Assembly (NCBI GenBank): GCA_022376925.1
Contig: JAIOJX010000028.1
Coordinates: forward strand, 69,591,001-69,655,000
Length of the DNA: 64,000 bases
Origin: Tragulus kanchil
Taxonomy: Eukaryota > Chordata > Mammalia > Artiodactyla > Tragulidae
Direction: 5' to 3'
Part shown: positions 1 through 11,928 of the stretch, piece by piece
How the letters are laid out: each line of letters starts with the position of its first letter
Position numbering within the stretch: the first letter of the stretch is position 1
Notes under the pieces: model-generated
What the model was told of the DNA's origin: nothing
Databases searched by the model: none
The model's input: the letters and a program-made list of their open reading frames with translations, nothing else
Translations under genes and position numbers: made by a program

Positions 1-276
1 ATGGGATAATAAGAGAAAAAACAGTACAAAAAGTATTTCTGGCCTAGTAAATCACAGGCTTAACAGCAGCATGAGCGATTTCTTCACGCATAGACTATAA
101 CAAAGTTTCTACATAGAAATATCTATATATGGCAGGTACTCTTTGAATTCTTATTCATCATTTCTAGAAGAAATATATATTCTAAAGTAGCTAGAACTCT
201 TATAAAGTCCAGGCAGAAAAGATTAAACATTCTTATGAGGAAATATTCTGACAGAGGAAAAATATACCCTTGTAAA
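1..276. other. unassigned AT-rich sequence
   Basis: No repeat family, open frame or RNA gene is recognised here. It is the unique flank immediately upstream of the first duplicated block. Confidence 0.5.
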
Positions 277-631
277 GAAATAGAAAACCAAAAACAAGAG
301 CAGATTTAGAAATACATCATGGGAATATATTTAACATTTTAAATACAATTATCTGAATAGTCCTTTCTATGTTCACATTTATTGCCATCACAGAGAAAAG
401 ATGAGAAGCCAAAAGAACTTCCTGTGGTTGTTGGTGGTTTAATGGTCCTTATTGACCATAACTTTAGATCTTTGGATTCGAAATTCAGATTTGTCAGTCA
501 GAGAAAAGTTTTCCTGAGGTTAAAAAATAAGAGGACAGACAGAATATGAAAATTACTTCTAGGAATTGAAGAAAATCACTTACTCCTAGAAAGGGGAGGT
601 AAAAACAGCTTTGATTCATTCCATTATTATT

Positions 632-970
632 GTGCTTATGTGCATTCAGTCCTGTCTGACTCTTTCTGATACTTTGGACTGTAGCCCACCAGGCTCCAAT
701 GTCCATGGGATTTTTCAAGGAAGAATACTGGAGTGTATTGCCATTTTTTCTTCCAACAAATCTTCCCAACTCAGGGATCCAACTTGCATCTCTCATGGCT
801 CTGCATTGAGGGCATATTCTTACCTGCTGAGCCACCCCCTAAAGACCATGCATGCAAAGTCACTTCAATTGTATCTAACTCTTTGTGAGCCTATAAACCA
901 TAGCCCGCCAGGTTCCTCTACCTGTGGGATTCTCCAGGCAAGTATAATGGAGTGGGTTGCCCAATCTGTA
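632..970 (-). mobile_element. Bov-tA SINE plus adjacent Bov-A monomer, antisense (second copy 1776-2114)
   Basis: Read on the minus strand, 840-632 has the tRNA-like head (tgagccacc / cctgctgag side) and the Bov-A body with the typical gactgtagcccaccaggct block seen on the plus strand near 680. A second diverged Bov-A body (accatagcccgccaggttcc) follows at about 846-970. Both are reproduced in the duplicate at 1776-2114 by D1. The two adjacent bodies could be independent insertions or a head-to-tail arrangement. Divergence from consensus suggests moderately old insertions. Confidence 0.8.
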
Positions 971-1086
971 CTAAATCATTCCTTGAATATTTTCAAAAAA
1001 ATATTTTTCAAGTACCATGACTGATAGAGAAATTGATCACTAAGCAAAGAAATATAGTCCCTCTCTCACAGAAGTTACCAAAGAGT

Positions 1087-1105
1087 GTATATATATATAT
1101 ATATA
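1087..1105. repeat. (TA)n microsatellite (second copy near 2231-2249)
   Basis: Short alternating TA run following gtg. It is present with the same length in both D1 copies. Confidence 0.85.
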
Positions 1106-1316
1106 AAATCACACTAAGCAAAAGTTATGACAAGTGTGTTCTGTGTTTTGAAAAGAAACATACAATATGTAAAGAATGTGTATTTGCATGGAGGGATGCA
1201 GTTTTAAGTGGAGCATATGGGAAAACCTCTATGAGAAAGTAATATTCACGTGGACCCATAGGAACAAGTAGGAGTTTTTCACAAGAACAGCATGAGTGTA
1301 TATAAAAGTCCTAGGG

Positions 1317-1411
1317 GGCTTCCCCTGGTGGTCCAGTGGGTAAGGACACCGCCTTGCAGTGCAAGGGGCGCCAGTTCGATCCCCGGCCTGGGAAGATCCC
1401 ATGTGCCGCAA
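1317..1411 (+). mobile_element. truncated copy of the CHR-derived SINE at the D1 junction
   Basis: This holds only the tRNA-like head (gcttcccctggtggtcc ... gttcgatccccgg) and breaks off at atgtgccgca, where the sequence jumps back to the start of D1 copy 2. It is the same insertion as 2461-2789, not an independent one. Confidence 0.85.
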
Positions 1412-2460
1412 TGTAACAGAAATAGAAAAAACCAAAAACAAGAGCAGATTTAGAAATACATCATGGGAATATATTTAACATTTTAAATACAATTATCTGA
1501 ATAGTCCTTTCTATGTTCACATTCATTGCCATCACAGAGAAAAGATGAGAAGCCAAAAGAACTTCCTGTGGTTGTTGGTGGTTTAATGGTCCTTATTGAC
1601 CATAACTTTAGATCTTTGGATTCGAAATTCAGATTTGTCAGTCAGAGAAAAGTTTTCCTGAGGTTAAAAAATAAGAGGACAGACAGAATATGAAAATTAC
1701 TTCTAGGAATTGAAGAAAATCACTTACTCCTAGAAAGGGGAGGTAAAAACAGCTTTGATTCATTCCATTATTATTGTGCTTATGTGCATTCAGTCCTGTC
1801 TGACTCTTTCTGATACTTTGGACTGTAGCCCACCAGGCTCCAATGTCCATGGGATTTTTCAAGGAAGAATACTGGAGTGTATTGCCATTTTTTCTTCCAA
1901 CAAATCTTCCCAACTCAGGGATCCAACTTGCATCTCTCATGGCTCTGCATTGAGGGCATATTCTTACCTGCTGAGCCACCCCCTAAAGACCATGCATGCA
2001 AAGTCACTTCAATTGTATCTAACTCTTTGTGAGCCTATAAACCATAGCCCGCCAGGTTCCTCTACCTGTGGGATTCTCCAGGCAAGTATAATGGAGTGGG
2101 TTGCCCAATCTGTACTAAATCATTCCTTGAATATTTTCAAAAAAATATTTTTCAAGTACCATGACTGATAGAGAAATTGATCACTAAGCAAAGAAATATA
2201 GTCCCTCTCTCACAGAAGTTACCAAAGAGTGTATATATATATATATATAAAATCACACTAAGCAAAAGTTATGACAAGTGTGTTCTGTGTTTTGAAAAGA
2301 AACATACAATATGTAAAGAATGTGTATTTGCATGGAGGGATGCAGTTTTAAGTGGAGCATATGGGAAAACCTCTATGAGAAAGTAATATTCACGTGGACC
2401 CATAGGAACAAGTAGGAGTTTTTCACAAGAACAGCATGAGTGTATATAAAAGTCCTAGGG

Positions 2461-2789
2461 GGCTTCCCCTGGTGGTCCAGTGGGTAAGGACACCGCCTTG
2501 CAGTGCAAGGGGCGCCAGTTCGATCCCCGGCCTGGGAAGATCCCACGTGCCGCAGAGCGGCTGGACTGATGTGTCCAATTACCGAGCTGTAGCTCTGGAG
2601 TGCGTGCGCCCAGAACCGGCGCTCTGCGACAACAGACGCCACCGCGATGGGAGGCCCACAGGAGCCAAAGAACAAAGACAGATGAAAATGGAGAAATGAA
2701 CGACCAATAGAAGTGGCCCGCCCGCTCCCCTCCCTACCCAACCCGACCCCCGCCCAAAATAAATAAAAAAATAAAAAATAAATAAAAAA
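2461..2789 (+). mobile_element. full-length CHR-derived tRNA-Glu SINE, long-tail type
   Basis: The order is a tRNA-Glu-like head with recognisable A-box (tggtggtccagtgggta) and B-box (gttcgatcc) regions, a CHR-like body (gagcggctgg ... atgggaggccc), then a tail with ccaatagaagtggcc, a C-rich block and an A/T-rich end. It is flanked by a perfect 13-bp target-site duplication aaaagtcctaggg at 2448-2460 and 2790-2802, so this is a bona fide retroposition and probably young. The minus-strand open frames across it are chance readings of the SINE. Confidence 0.9.
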
Positions 2790-2802
2790 AAAAGTCCTAG
2801 GG

Positions 2803-3280
2803 AAGGTAAAAATTGGTAGGACTCTTGAATTTTGACTCTCCTCACTTCCCCACTTCATGTGTTGGAGGATATGTTAATCAAAATCTTCCTGTTCCTAGCA
2901 CATTGTTGTTATTGATCCTTGCAAAGCCCCTCTCTTATTGATTTATTCCTTTATTTGGATTTCTAACTCTAACCCTCCTGACTGTATTCAGATATTCTAA
3001 TGGGTTTAATGTTCCCTATTTTATGTATTTTATTTTAAAGTATGCATTGATGGTGTATATATAACTCAATTCATATAAATTATTTTCATTGTATATTACA
3101 TAAACTATCACTGTTTTATTTTTTTCCCATTTAGCACTTTATGATCCATGTTGCTTTGTAAACTTGTACTCTGATATTCCTAATTTCTCATGGGACACAA
3201 TAGTTTTATTTTAGCTTTTCTCAGTGATATATTGATTATCTTTAACACTATGATAATGCCCTTTACTTATCTCTTTCTAA
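2803..3280. other. unassigned AT-rich sequence
   Basis: No repeat or gene recognised between the SINE target site and the LTR fragment. Confidence 0.5.
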
Positions 3281-3281
3281 T

Positions 3282-3853
3282 TTGCTTTTCTGCATAGCAG
3301 ATTACCACAAGCCATATAGCAATAAAAATTTATTCTCTTGCAGTTTTTACAGAGCAGAAGTTGAGGGACCACAATACTGGATTCTCTACTTAGGCTCTCA
3401 ATGGGCTAAAGTCAAAATGATGCCCAGGGCTTCAAGTCTTATCTGGGATTCCAGGTTCTTTTTCATTCTTAGTGGTTGTTGGCAACATTTGTTCACTTAT
3501 AGTGTTAGGATTGAAATTCACAATTTCTTGCTGGCTGTAAACCAGGCTTCTAGAAGCAGCCCCTACATGCTTCATCTTTGCAACAACAGCTCATAACTTG
3601 CACCTTTGCTTCCTTTCAGGCCATCTGTAGTGAATCCAGCTTCCTCTTCTTTTCTGAAGTAAACCTCTCCTTTCATAGGGCTCATGTGATTAAGTTAGGC
3701 CCCCTGGATTTTTTTACCCATTTAAGGTCAACTGTGCCTTGTGACATGGTGTGAAGGTAGTGACTTCAACTAACTCACCATTGTGGGAATTATGCAGGCA
3801 TGTACACTGAGGGGAGAGAAATCTTGAGGACCATCTTAGAATTCTGCCTATGA
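3282..3853 (-). mobile_element. ancient MaLR (MLT1-like) LTR, antisense; partial copy 4568-5017
   Basis: On the plus strand the block runs from a gcagattaccacaa segment to accatcttagaattctgcc, which is the reverse complement of the start of MLT1-type LTRs (ggcagaattctaagatgg). Internal landmarks such as tgattaagttaggcccccctgg-like sequence fit the same family. No internal viral coding sequence accompanies it, so it is a solitary or decayed LTR. Subfamily assignment is from memory of the consensus and is uncertain; only the part from 3405 on is repeated by D2. Confidence 0.6.
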
Positions 3854-5686
3854 GTGTTCCCATGTGAGAATTCTTTTGTATGTAGGACTAAGAATTGCAG
3901 GATGAGATGGTATGTAAGCTCCAGATTAAGAGCTGTAGAGGTTTGAAGATGACCACTGTGACTGGAGATAACCACTGTAACCAAATGGAAAAAACAAAAA
4001 GAGCAGGCTGGAAAGGAAGGTAGATGACAAATTCCCTAGCACATTTTATGGCTATGTTAAAGACTTCAGTGATTTATTTCAAAATGTGTAAATGAACTAA
4101 TATTAGTTCATCCTATAACTCATGCAGTTATGCATTTATTCTACTACCCCATCTCTGGTGCACACTAGTAAGTGAAGGCAAACAGTGTTTTTTTCTTTTT
4201 CCACTAGTGCCTATTCATTTATTTACAATTTCATACTGACAGGTGCAATTCAAGCCACCTTTCATTGATTTTCATATTTTTATTTTCTCTGATCACCCTG
4301 ACAAAATAGAAAATAAGGACATATTTTATTGACTGTACTAAAATTCATCTACTTCTTCCTTTTTCCTGCACAGCTATTTCTATGTCCCTTTTTTTAGGTC
4401 TTTGCAAAGTGTCAGACAAGACTTCAGCAACCGCTTAGCTAACAGAAGTTGGAAAAGTGACCAAAACATTTACTTTTTAGGTTGACTTTATTTCAAAGTC
4501 CGTTCAAATACAAAGAACAGCACAAAGGGCCAAAGGGCTACTGAGGGACAAATTGGCTCTTGCCAATGGCTAAAGTCAAAATGATGCCCAGGGCTTCAAG
4601 TCTTATCTGGGATTCCAGGTTCTTTTTCATTCTTAGTGGTTGTTGGCAACATTTGTTCACTTATAGTGTTAGGATTGAAATTCACAATTTCTTGCTGGCT
4701 GTAAACCAGGCTTCTAGAAGCAGCCCCTACATGCTTCATCTTTGCAACAACAGCTCATAACTTGCACCTTTGCTTCCTTTCAGGCCATCTGTAGTGAATC
4801 CAGCTTCCTCTTCTTTTCTGAAGTAAACCTCTCCTTTCATAGGGCTCATGTGATTAAGTTAGGCCCCCTGGATTTTTTTACCCATTTAAGGTCAACTGTG
4901 CCTTGTGACATGGTGTGAAGGTAGTGACTTCAACTAACTCACCATTGTGGGAATTATGCAGGCATGTACACTGAGGGGAGAGAAATCTTGAGGACCATCT
5001 TAGAATTCTGCCTATGAGTGTTCCCATGTGAGAATTCTTTTGTATGTAGGACTAAGAATTGCAGGATGAGATGGTATGTAAGCTCCAGATTAAGAGCTGT
5101 AGAGGTTTGAAGATGACCACTGTGACTGGAGATAACCACTGTAACCAAATGGAAAAAACAAAAAGAGCAGGCTGGAAAGGAAGGTAGATGACAAATTCCC
5201 TAGCACATTTTATGGCTATGTTAAAGACTTCAGTGATTTATTTCAAAATGTGTAAATGAACTAATATTAGTTCATCCTATAACTCATGCAGTTATGCATT
5301 TATTCTACTACCCCATCTCTGGTGCACACTAGTAAGTGAAGGCAAACAGTGTTTTTTTCTTTTTCCACTAGTGCCTATTCATTTATTTACAATTTCATAC
5401 TGACAGGTGCAATTCAAGCCACCTTTCATTGATTTTCATATTTTTATTTTCTCTGATCACCCTGACAAAATAGAAAATAAGGACATATTTTATTGACTGT
5501 ACTAAAATTCATCTACTTCTTCCTTTTTCCTGCACAGCTATTTCTATGTCCCTTTTTTTAGGTCTTTGCAAAGTGTCAGACAAGACTTCAGCAACCGCTT
5601 AGCTAACAGAAGTTGGAAAAGTGACCAAAACATTTACTTTTTAGGTTGACTTTATTTCAAAGTCCGTTCAAATACAAAGAACAGCC
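3405..5686. repeat. direct tandem duplication D2 (offset 1,164 bp)
   Basis: Copy 1 is about 3405-4523, copy 2 about 4568-5686. The 44 bases between them (4524-4567) are not a clean third sequence. Their left edge (acagcacaaaggg) resembles the true continuation acagccagcaaaaaaggg, and their right edge (ggctcttgccaatggc) resembles the true upstream ggctctcaatgggc. Degraded edges of this kind suggest low-quality contig ends. Confidence 0.93.
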
Positions 5687-7457
5687 AGCAAAAAAGGGAT
5701 TCCTCAATGATGTGTGACTACCTAATCTAGTGGTGCAATCATGGTTTTGTATTTGTGGTTGTGTATATTATGCCTTGTATTTTGTTTAGGAAATGGGAAA
5801 TAAAACACTGGATAGCTTAATTTGTAAACATTTTAGAGGAACATGACACAAGTTACTTAAAAATTTATAAAATTCATATGACCTAAAGGAAACACTGCTC
5901 ATAAATGTATATTTAATCAAAGAGTTTTGCAGAGAGAAACATATTTTATAGATGTTAAATATATCTGAGTCATTTTTGGAACACAAGTTTAGATTTAAAT
6001 ATATTAACCCTTTCTAGTTAATGCATTATCTACTTTTCATGCTATTACACAAAGAATATTTCAAAAGAAACTACTCTGACTTAATTTCCATATTAGCTCT
6101 TCCTGTGTTCCTCATGTACTATGTCATCAGTCTTCTGTTGAGACAGGTGACATATGAGTAGCATCTGTTTCATTGATGAATAGACTTGTTATGCTGGTAT
6201 TAAATCCCTTGAGTATTGTTTTTTTTTTTTTTCCTGGTTGGCATGCAGGATCTTAGTTCCCCAACCAGGGGTAAACCTGTGCTCCTGCAATGGAAGTGTG
6301 GAGTCCTAACCAATGGACCTCCAGGGAATTTCCCTCCTTGTTCCTTAAGCACAGCTAATAATAATCAAGATTTTGTAATTTATTCTACTACCCCATCTCT
6401 GGTGCACACTAGTAAGTGAAGGCAAACAGTGTTTTTTTCTTTTTCCACTAGTGCCTATTCATTTATTTACAATTTCATACTGACAGGTGCAATTCAAGCC
6501 ACCTTTCATTGATTTTCATATTTTTATTTTCTCTGATCACCCTGACAAAATAGAAAATAAGGACATATTTTATTGACTGTACTAAAATTCATCTACTTCT
6601 TCCTTTTTCCTGCACAGCTATTTCTATGTCCCTTTTTTTAGGTCTTTGCAAAGTGTCAGACAAGACTTCAGCAACCGCTTAGCTAACAGAAGTTGGAAAA
6701 GTGACCAAAACATTTACTTTTTAGGTTGACTTTATTTCAAAGTCCGTTCAAATACAAAGAACAGCCAGCAAAAAAGGGATTCCTCAATGATGTGTGACTA
6801 CCTAATCTAGTGGTGCAATCATGGTTTTGTATTTGTGGTTGTGTATATTATGCCTTGTATTTTGTTTAGGAAATGGGAAATAAAACACTGGATAGCTTAA
6901 TTTGTAAACATTTTAGAGGAACATGACACAAGTTACTTAAAAATTTATAAAATTCATATGACCTAAAGGAAACACTGCTCATAAATGTATATTTAATCAA
7001 AGAGTTTTGCAGAGAGAAACATATTTTATAGATGTTAAATATATCTGAGTCATTTTTGGAACACAAGTTTAGATTTAAATATATTAACCCTTTCTAGTTA
7101 ATGCATTATCTACTTTTCATGCTATTACACAAAGAATATTTCAAAAGAAACTACTCTGACTTAATTTCCATATTAGCTCTTCCTGTGTTCCTCATGTACT
7201 ATGTCATCAGTCTTCTGTTGAGACAGGTGACATATGAGTAGCATCTGTTTCATTGATGAATAGACTTGTTATGCTGGTATTAAATCCCTTGAGTGTTGTT
7301 TTTTTTTTTTTTTCCTGGTTGGCATGCAGGATCTTAGTTCCCCAACCAGGGGTAAACCTGTGCTCCTGCAATGGAAGTGTGGAGTCCTAACCAATGGACC
7401 TCCAGGGAATTTCCCTCCTTGTTCCTTAAGCACAGCTAATAATAATCAAGATTTTTG
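5300..7457. repeat. direct tandem duplication D3 (offset 1,080 bp)
   Basis: Copy 1 is about 5300-6377 and copy 2 about 6380-7457. Because D2 and D3 overlap, the segment starting tattctactacccc occurs three times (4137, 5301, 6381). Copies differ by one T in the poly-T near 6220/7300 and an a/g just before it. Confidence 0.93.
6218..6332 (-). mobile_element. older CHR-type tRNA-Glu SINE, antisense (second copy 7298-7412)
   Basis: The element starts with poly-T, then ggcatgcaggatcttagtt, ccaaccagggg and ends with ggacctccaggga on the plus strand. This is the reverse complement of a tRNA-Glu-like head followed directly by an A-rich tail. It lacks the long body and tail of the younger elements in this window. 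The 7298-7412 copy exists because of D3. Confidence 0.75.
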
Positions 7458-7959
7458 TATCTTCATTTTCCCCAGGCACGTCATTTGAAATTTCCAAACT
7501 TAGCATATATGGATCAATAAAAACTTAGTGACTAGATGCCTATTCAGGGCTCAGATGCGCTGGAGACAGTTGAGCTGCCTGTTATTGCAATAATTTAGAC
7601 AACACACCAAAATGAAAATATTTTTCAAGGCTTCTTCCATCAATGAGTGTGATAATATAAGCCATAGGCTAAGCTGGAGAAAATGCTAAGTCTATTCCTC
7701 CCATTCCTTGTTTGCCCTGGCATGGCTCTAGTCACACGTGAATTCTATCAGCACACATGGAAAGAATATGGGGTTGCTCTTGTAATAGAGCAGAACCCCA
7801 TAGTCCCCCTGCCATCCATGCCCTTGGCCTGCCTTCTGTCTGTGGAATAAGTTTAGGCAAAGAATTAAGTTTAATCAGAGAAATGAGAACAGGTAGAAGC
7901 AAAGGAAAACAGTCAAAGGGGACCAAATAATAATAGTCAATCATTAAGTAAAGCCAAGG
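7458..7959. other. unassigned unique sequence
   Basis: Nothing recognised. It could belong to a decayed retroviral interior next to the LTR-like block that follows, but no conserved motif is visible. Confidence 0.4.
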
Positions 7960-8475
7960 ATCTTTAGCTCCCTCTCAAGAGGTATGATACGATTCAGAGC
8001 CATAACCTGTGAACTGTCTTTTAGAGGCTGAAAACCCCACCAACTGTAAAAAGTTAACTACATGATTACTAGACTGTAGCCATGACATGAGCTTCCACAA
8101 TTACGAGAAATGGCCCCAAAGAAATGCAAACAAACCCACCATGTAAATGAAGACAAACTATACCTAAAAGAAACAAGGAGACACTGATGAAACCACTGCA
8201 TGACCAATTTCAAGACGACTGTCCAGGCTGACTGTGCTGTTTCTTCAAGGAGCCCCACTTCCTCAGTTTATAAAAACTCTGGCCCACTGGCTGTCAGTGA
8301 TGGTGTGGGTAATGGTGTGTGTGTATGTGGGGGTGGGGAGAATTAGCCTTTGGGTGGGCATCCTCCCTTCCTTCCAATTATTGGAGTCCAGAATAAAGCA
8401 AACTCTCCTTTTCACCAAACTGGCCTCTTTGCTGGCTTTTAGGAACAACCCAGCAGAATCTGGGTTCCATAACAC
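7960..8475 (+). mobile_element. probable solitary LTR of a class I-type endogenous retrovirus
   Basis: The right half has LTR layout: a TATA-like ttataaaaactc at about 8267, a polyadenylation signal aataaag at about 8392 some 125 bp later, then a pyrimidine-rich U5-like end (ctctccttttcaccaaac) finishing near ccataaca. No primer-binding site or internal coding sequence was seen next to it. The left boundary is a guess and no target-site duplication was identified. Family not assigned. Confidence 0.42.
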
Positions 8476-9260
8476 TCACTGCAGAGGGAACTGCAAACCA
8501 AAGGCTCCTGTGGTTTAATGGAACTCAGTGGGAGGACTAGGAGTAGAAAACTGCTGAGCAGGGAGTCACAGTGGAGATGTGTCTTCAAACTATTCCCCTG
8601 CCCCTTAATGAGGAAGCTTTGGGAGCTGTGCTGGAAAGGCCTCTGGCCAAGCACTCCCTTTTCCTCTGGTGAGGCCCCCAAATGGACACTCCTGGGCTCG
8701 GAATGCAGAAATGCCCGAGTCTGGCCGGCCAGAGGGGCCTGAATTCTGGACTGCAACTCCCTTCAGAGAAGGCTGGGCTCCCGATTAGCTATAACAGGCA
8801 GCTCTCCCCGCCGAAACTTTCCACATAAATAAAGGCTCTGTGCTGGGCAAGCCCATGAACATTTCCCAGAATCAAAATAGAAGGTGAGCAATAAAACAAA
8901 ATCTAACCTTTTTTTCTTTTCTTCTTTGTGTTCATGTAGTTTCACTTATTCTTAGGGAGCCACATGCGGAGACCTCTCTCCAACTTTTCAAACCAGCGTC
9001 CGCACTGGCAAAATGACTGCACTCACACCTGAGCCCAGCGGCGCACAGAGGCGGGGCAACGTCTTGCCCTGAGGGCTGGAGCCTGAGCAGCGCAGCTGCA
9101 CCGGATCGGAGAGAATTCGGACTCCCTCCCTGAGGACAAGATCAGGATAAAGCAGCCCAGACCATAGCACCTGGAGAGCGCACATGCTGTCTGTGGTCTA
9201 GGAGCTCCCAATCCATTGTTTGATCAGAGAAAAGAACTTTTATTTTGCTAGTAAACCAAA
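8476..9260. other. GC-richer unassigned stretch
   Basis: This is clearly richer in G and C, and in CpG, than its AT-rich surroundings, especially about 8,980-9,190. It holds several short open frames on both strands but none resembles a known protein. It is not one of the repeats recognised here. It could be a regulatory element, an untranslated exon, or an unrecognised LTR or satellite remnant. Confidence 0.4.
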
Positions 9261-9403
9261 CTCAGTCTCTCTCTTTAGGATCCAGTGAGATGGCAGGGTG
9301 AGAGGGGAGGATGACATCCCTTGGAAGGACCTTCTTTGTTGGGGGGTGGGGAATGTCTTGTTGGAGACCAACTTGAAAAGATTGGTAACAAAATCACACA
9401 GAT

Positions 9404-9722
9404 TTTTTTTTTTTAATTTTATTTATCTTTTGGTGGGTGGAGTGGGGAGGGAGGGGGATGGGCGGGCCACTTCTATTGGTCTTTCATTTCTCTATTTTCA
9501 TCCGTCTTTGTTCTTTGGCTCCTGTGGGCCTCCCATCGCGGTGGCCTCTGTTGTCCCAGAGCGCCGGCTCTGGGCGCACGCGCGCCAGAGCTCTGGCTCG
9601 GTAATTGGACACATCGGTCCAGCCGCTCCACGGCACGTGGGATCTTCTCAGGCCAGGGATTGAACCGGCGCCCCTTGCACTGCAAGGCGGTGTCCTTACC
9701 CACTGGACCACCAGGGAAGCCC
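9404..9722 (-). mobile_element. CHR-derived SINE, long-tail type, antisense, full length
   Basis: Poly-T, the C-rich tail complement (gggagggagggggatgggcg), ggccacttctattgg, the body and the tRNA-like head (ggaccaccagggaagcccc) follow in reverse order. Many CpG sites are intact (gcgcacgcgcgcc), which fits a recent insertion. I could not fix the target-site duplication. Confidence 0.88.
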
Positions 9723-9847
9723 CAGGTTTTTATTTAGACTCCTGAGAACTCTAGTGCTATCATGCCCAGACTCCTAGACGTCCTTATGTTTGATCTGTCC
9801 CCTGAATTTGTCACCTGCTACTCCTTTGTCATTGATTTCCTGACATA

Positions 9848-9925
9848 GTATGCTGTTGTTGTTCGGTTGTTCAGTTGTGTTCGACTCTTTGCAACCCTAT
9901 GAACTGCAGCACCCCAGGCTTCTTT
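9848..9925 (-). mobile_element. Bov-A / BovB 3'-end fragment, antisense
   Basis: tcagttgtgttcgactcttt followed by gcaaccctatgaactgcagc is the antisense signature shared by Bov-A bodies and the BovB 3' end. Too short to choose between them. Confidence 0.65.
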
Positions 9926-10114
9926 ATACTATTTAGTATTGACAAATTTCAGTGTCTGCTACCTCTCCTTCGTTGAAATTTTTTTCTATCCATACACAAA
10001 CTACCATAAATTAAACACATAAATCAATAAAGTGTTGCATGTTAGCCTTATTTTAACACATAAACAGAAAAATTTAATATTTCACAAATAACATTAAAAC
10101 ATCAATGCTAGTCT

Positions 10115-10296
10115 AAATTCCCAGGTGCCACTAGTAAAGAATTTGCCTGCCAATGCAGGAGACACAAGAGATACTGGTGTGATGCCTGGGTTGGGAAGAT
10201 CTGGAGAAGGGCATGGCAACCCACTCTAGTATTTTTGCCTGGAGAATCCCATGAACAGAGGAGCTTGGTGGGCTACAGTCCATAGCGTTGCATCAT
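10115..10296 (+). mobile_element. Bov-tA SINE
   Basis: tRNA-like head (ggtgccactagtaaagaat, cctgccaatgcaggagaca) is followed by a Bov-A body (ggcatggcaacccactc, cctggagaatcccatg, gggctacagtccatag). The sense orientation is clear. The element is moderately diverged. Confidence 0.85.
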
Positions 10297-10299
10297 GGT

Positions 10300-10371
10300 T
10301 TCAATTTCTCGTAGTAATCATTCAATTTCTTGTAGAAATCATTCATTGACTGTAGTAATCAATCAGTGAGG
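10300..10371 (+). repeat. short imperfect tandem repeat, about three units
   Basis: caatttctcgtagtaatcat, caatttcttgtagaaatcat and cattgactgtagtaatcaat follow one another. They begin directly after the Bov-tA end, so the array probably grew from its 3' tail or target site. Confidence 0.65.
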
Positions 10372-11928
10372 CTGATTTTAATGAGCACCAAAGATACAAT
10401 GAAGCAAATCATATTCTCCTGAATAAAATATATCCCTTTTAAACATTACAAATGATATTATTTCAATTAAAAAATTTAAGTTTTATTGGTATAATACACA
10501 GCATAGCATAGCCTGGGCAAAAGTTTGTAAACTTTTGAAAATGTTTAAAGTAAAATGATATGCAAGTGTAGGCAAAGACTTTGGAATGCTTTTGCTCCAA
10601 AAACAATTCTTTGAAAAAAAGAGAGTTAGTTTAAAATTAAAAATTTCTTATCAATGCAATCGTTTTACTTAGAAATGGGAAATAAAATATGTGTTTTAGA
10701 TAGAAACAAAATACTAATCAGGAAATGATGCTTGTTTTATGATAATAAAATTGTATATATTAGGTTACTTTCAAATGTCTGTATTCAGAGAAGGAGCACT
10801 ATGAAAAATTATTCTAGTTCAACATGTAGGTGTTACTTAACTCTTTAATATTGGAATTTCAAGACTTTCTTGGCATTCATATATAAACATTGATATTATG
10901 CTCTTTCTGTCAATCATTATATATGATTTAATTGATTAAAACTGTTATATGAGAATGACAATAATTTTAAAAACATGTTCCTAGCCACACTCTATTACCT
11001 TTTAAAAAACAGAAAATTATATGCACACATAAAGAAGAGTCAGGGATAAAGAATCCAGGGGTGGTGTAGAAAGCCACCAATGAAGCATTAGTTATTATAA
11101 TTATTTCTGTGTTACGGAAATAAAGAATCCTAGATTTGAGCAATAGTTATATATAATGTGTGCATTTTATAATCTATGCTAATAAAAATCATTACAATAA
11201 AATGATACTTCCAGATATTGCCAACAGAACTGTCTTTACCTAAATTGTAAGTAAGCTCCTCAGACATGAGCTAACCTTTAGATAATTTATAACCAGCAAA
11301 GTCCTTACATGGTCACACCTATTTGGATAAGATTACACAGACCTAATCAGGCTGATGCAGGAAGTGAAGCTACCAAGGTTCAGCTTTTGTCTAAGAGTTC
11401 AAAAAAGAATTATAAATATCTCCATTTCAACACTGAGAATCTTCTCTATTAGAAAATTGCTCATGAATTTTAAGTCAGACCTACATCCTCGGGATTTCTG
11501 AGCTGGAATGTTTCATAAAGATCCTCTAATTTCATGTTACCATTTCATGGATGAAAAATTAATGTTTTCAGAGTTTTAGGACTTGTCAAAATTTGTGGAT
11601 GATGATCCATCAACTATAATGGGATTTATGTAGCTAATGAAGCTACAAAGCACTCTCAGATTAGGAATTTCTCCATCCTCTTGTATATGAATCTTGCTAT
11701 GACATAATAATTGAACAAAACAATAATATTGCATGGATTTTACATTACCTCCAAAGACTGTGACGGATAAAGATATAAATGGATACTTCTTATTCTTTGT
11801 TATTTTTTTTTCAAAATTATGAGAATGAAGCTGTGTAGCTGGAATAAATACTGATATGAAGGGGATAAGCTTGTTTGACTTTTCCAGAATGTAATGCCCT
11901 CTTTATGGATTAAAGAATATGTTTTCCA
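10372..11928. other. unassigned AT-rich sequence
   Basis: Read on both strands. No recognised repeat, splice-supported coding segment or RNA gene. Confidence 0.5.

Larger units (their letters stand above)
277..2555. repeat. direct tandem duplication D1 (offset 1,144 bp)
   Basis: Copy 1 is about 277-1411 and copy 2 about 1419-2555, nearly base-identical. Copy 1 stops in the middle of a SINE; copy 2 runs through the complete SINE. Visible differences include a C/T at 1274-1530 scale (tttattgcc versus tcattgcc) and atgtgccgca versus acgtgccgca at the SINE. The abrupt stop inside the SINE with return to upstream sequence looks like an unmerged contig overlap rather than a retrotransposition product. 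Confidence 0.93.

Noticed and set aside
494..835. 113-residue minus-strand open frame (and twin at 1638-1979)
   Set aside because: It runs through an antisense Bov-tA SINE; its sequence is SINE text, not a protein.
2461..2532. Functional tRNA-Glu gene in the SINE heads
   Set aside because: The tRNA-like part is the promoter head of a SINE, is followed by SINE body and tail, and recurs in every copy.
8234..8756. Overlapping open frames on both strands around 8.2-8.8 kb as a gene
   Set aside because: The frames overlap each other, none has recognisable motifs, and the left part falls in the LTR-like block.
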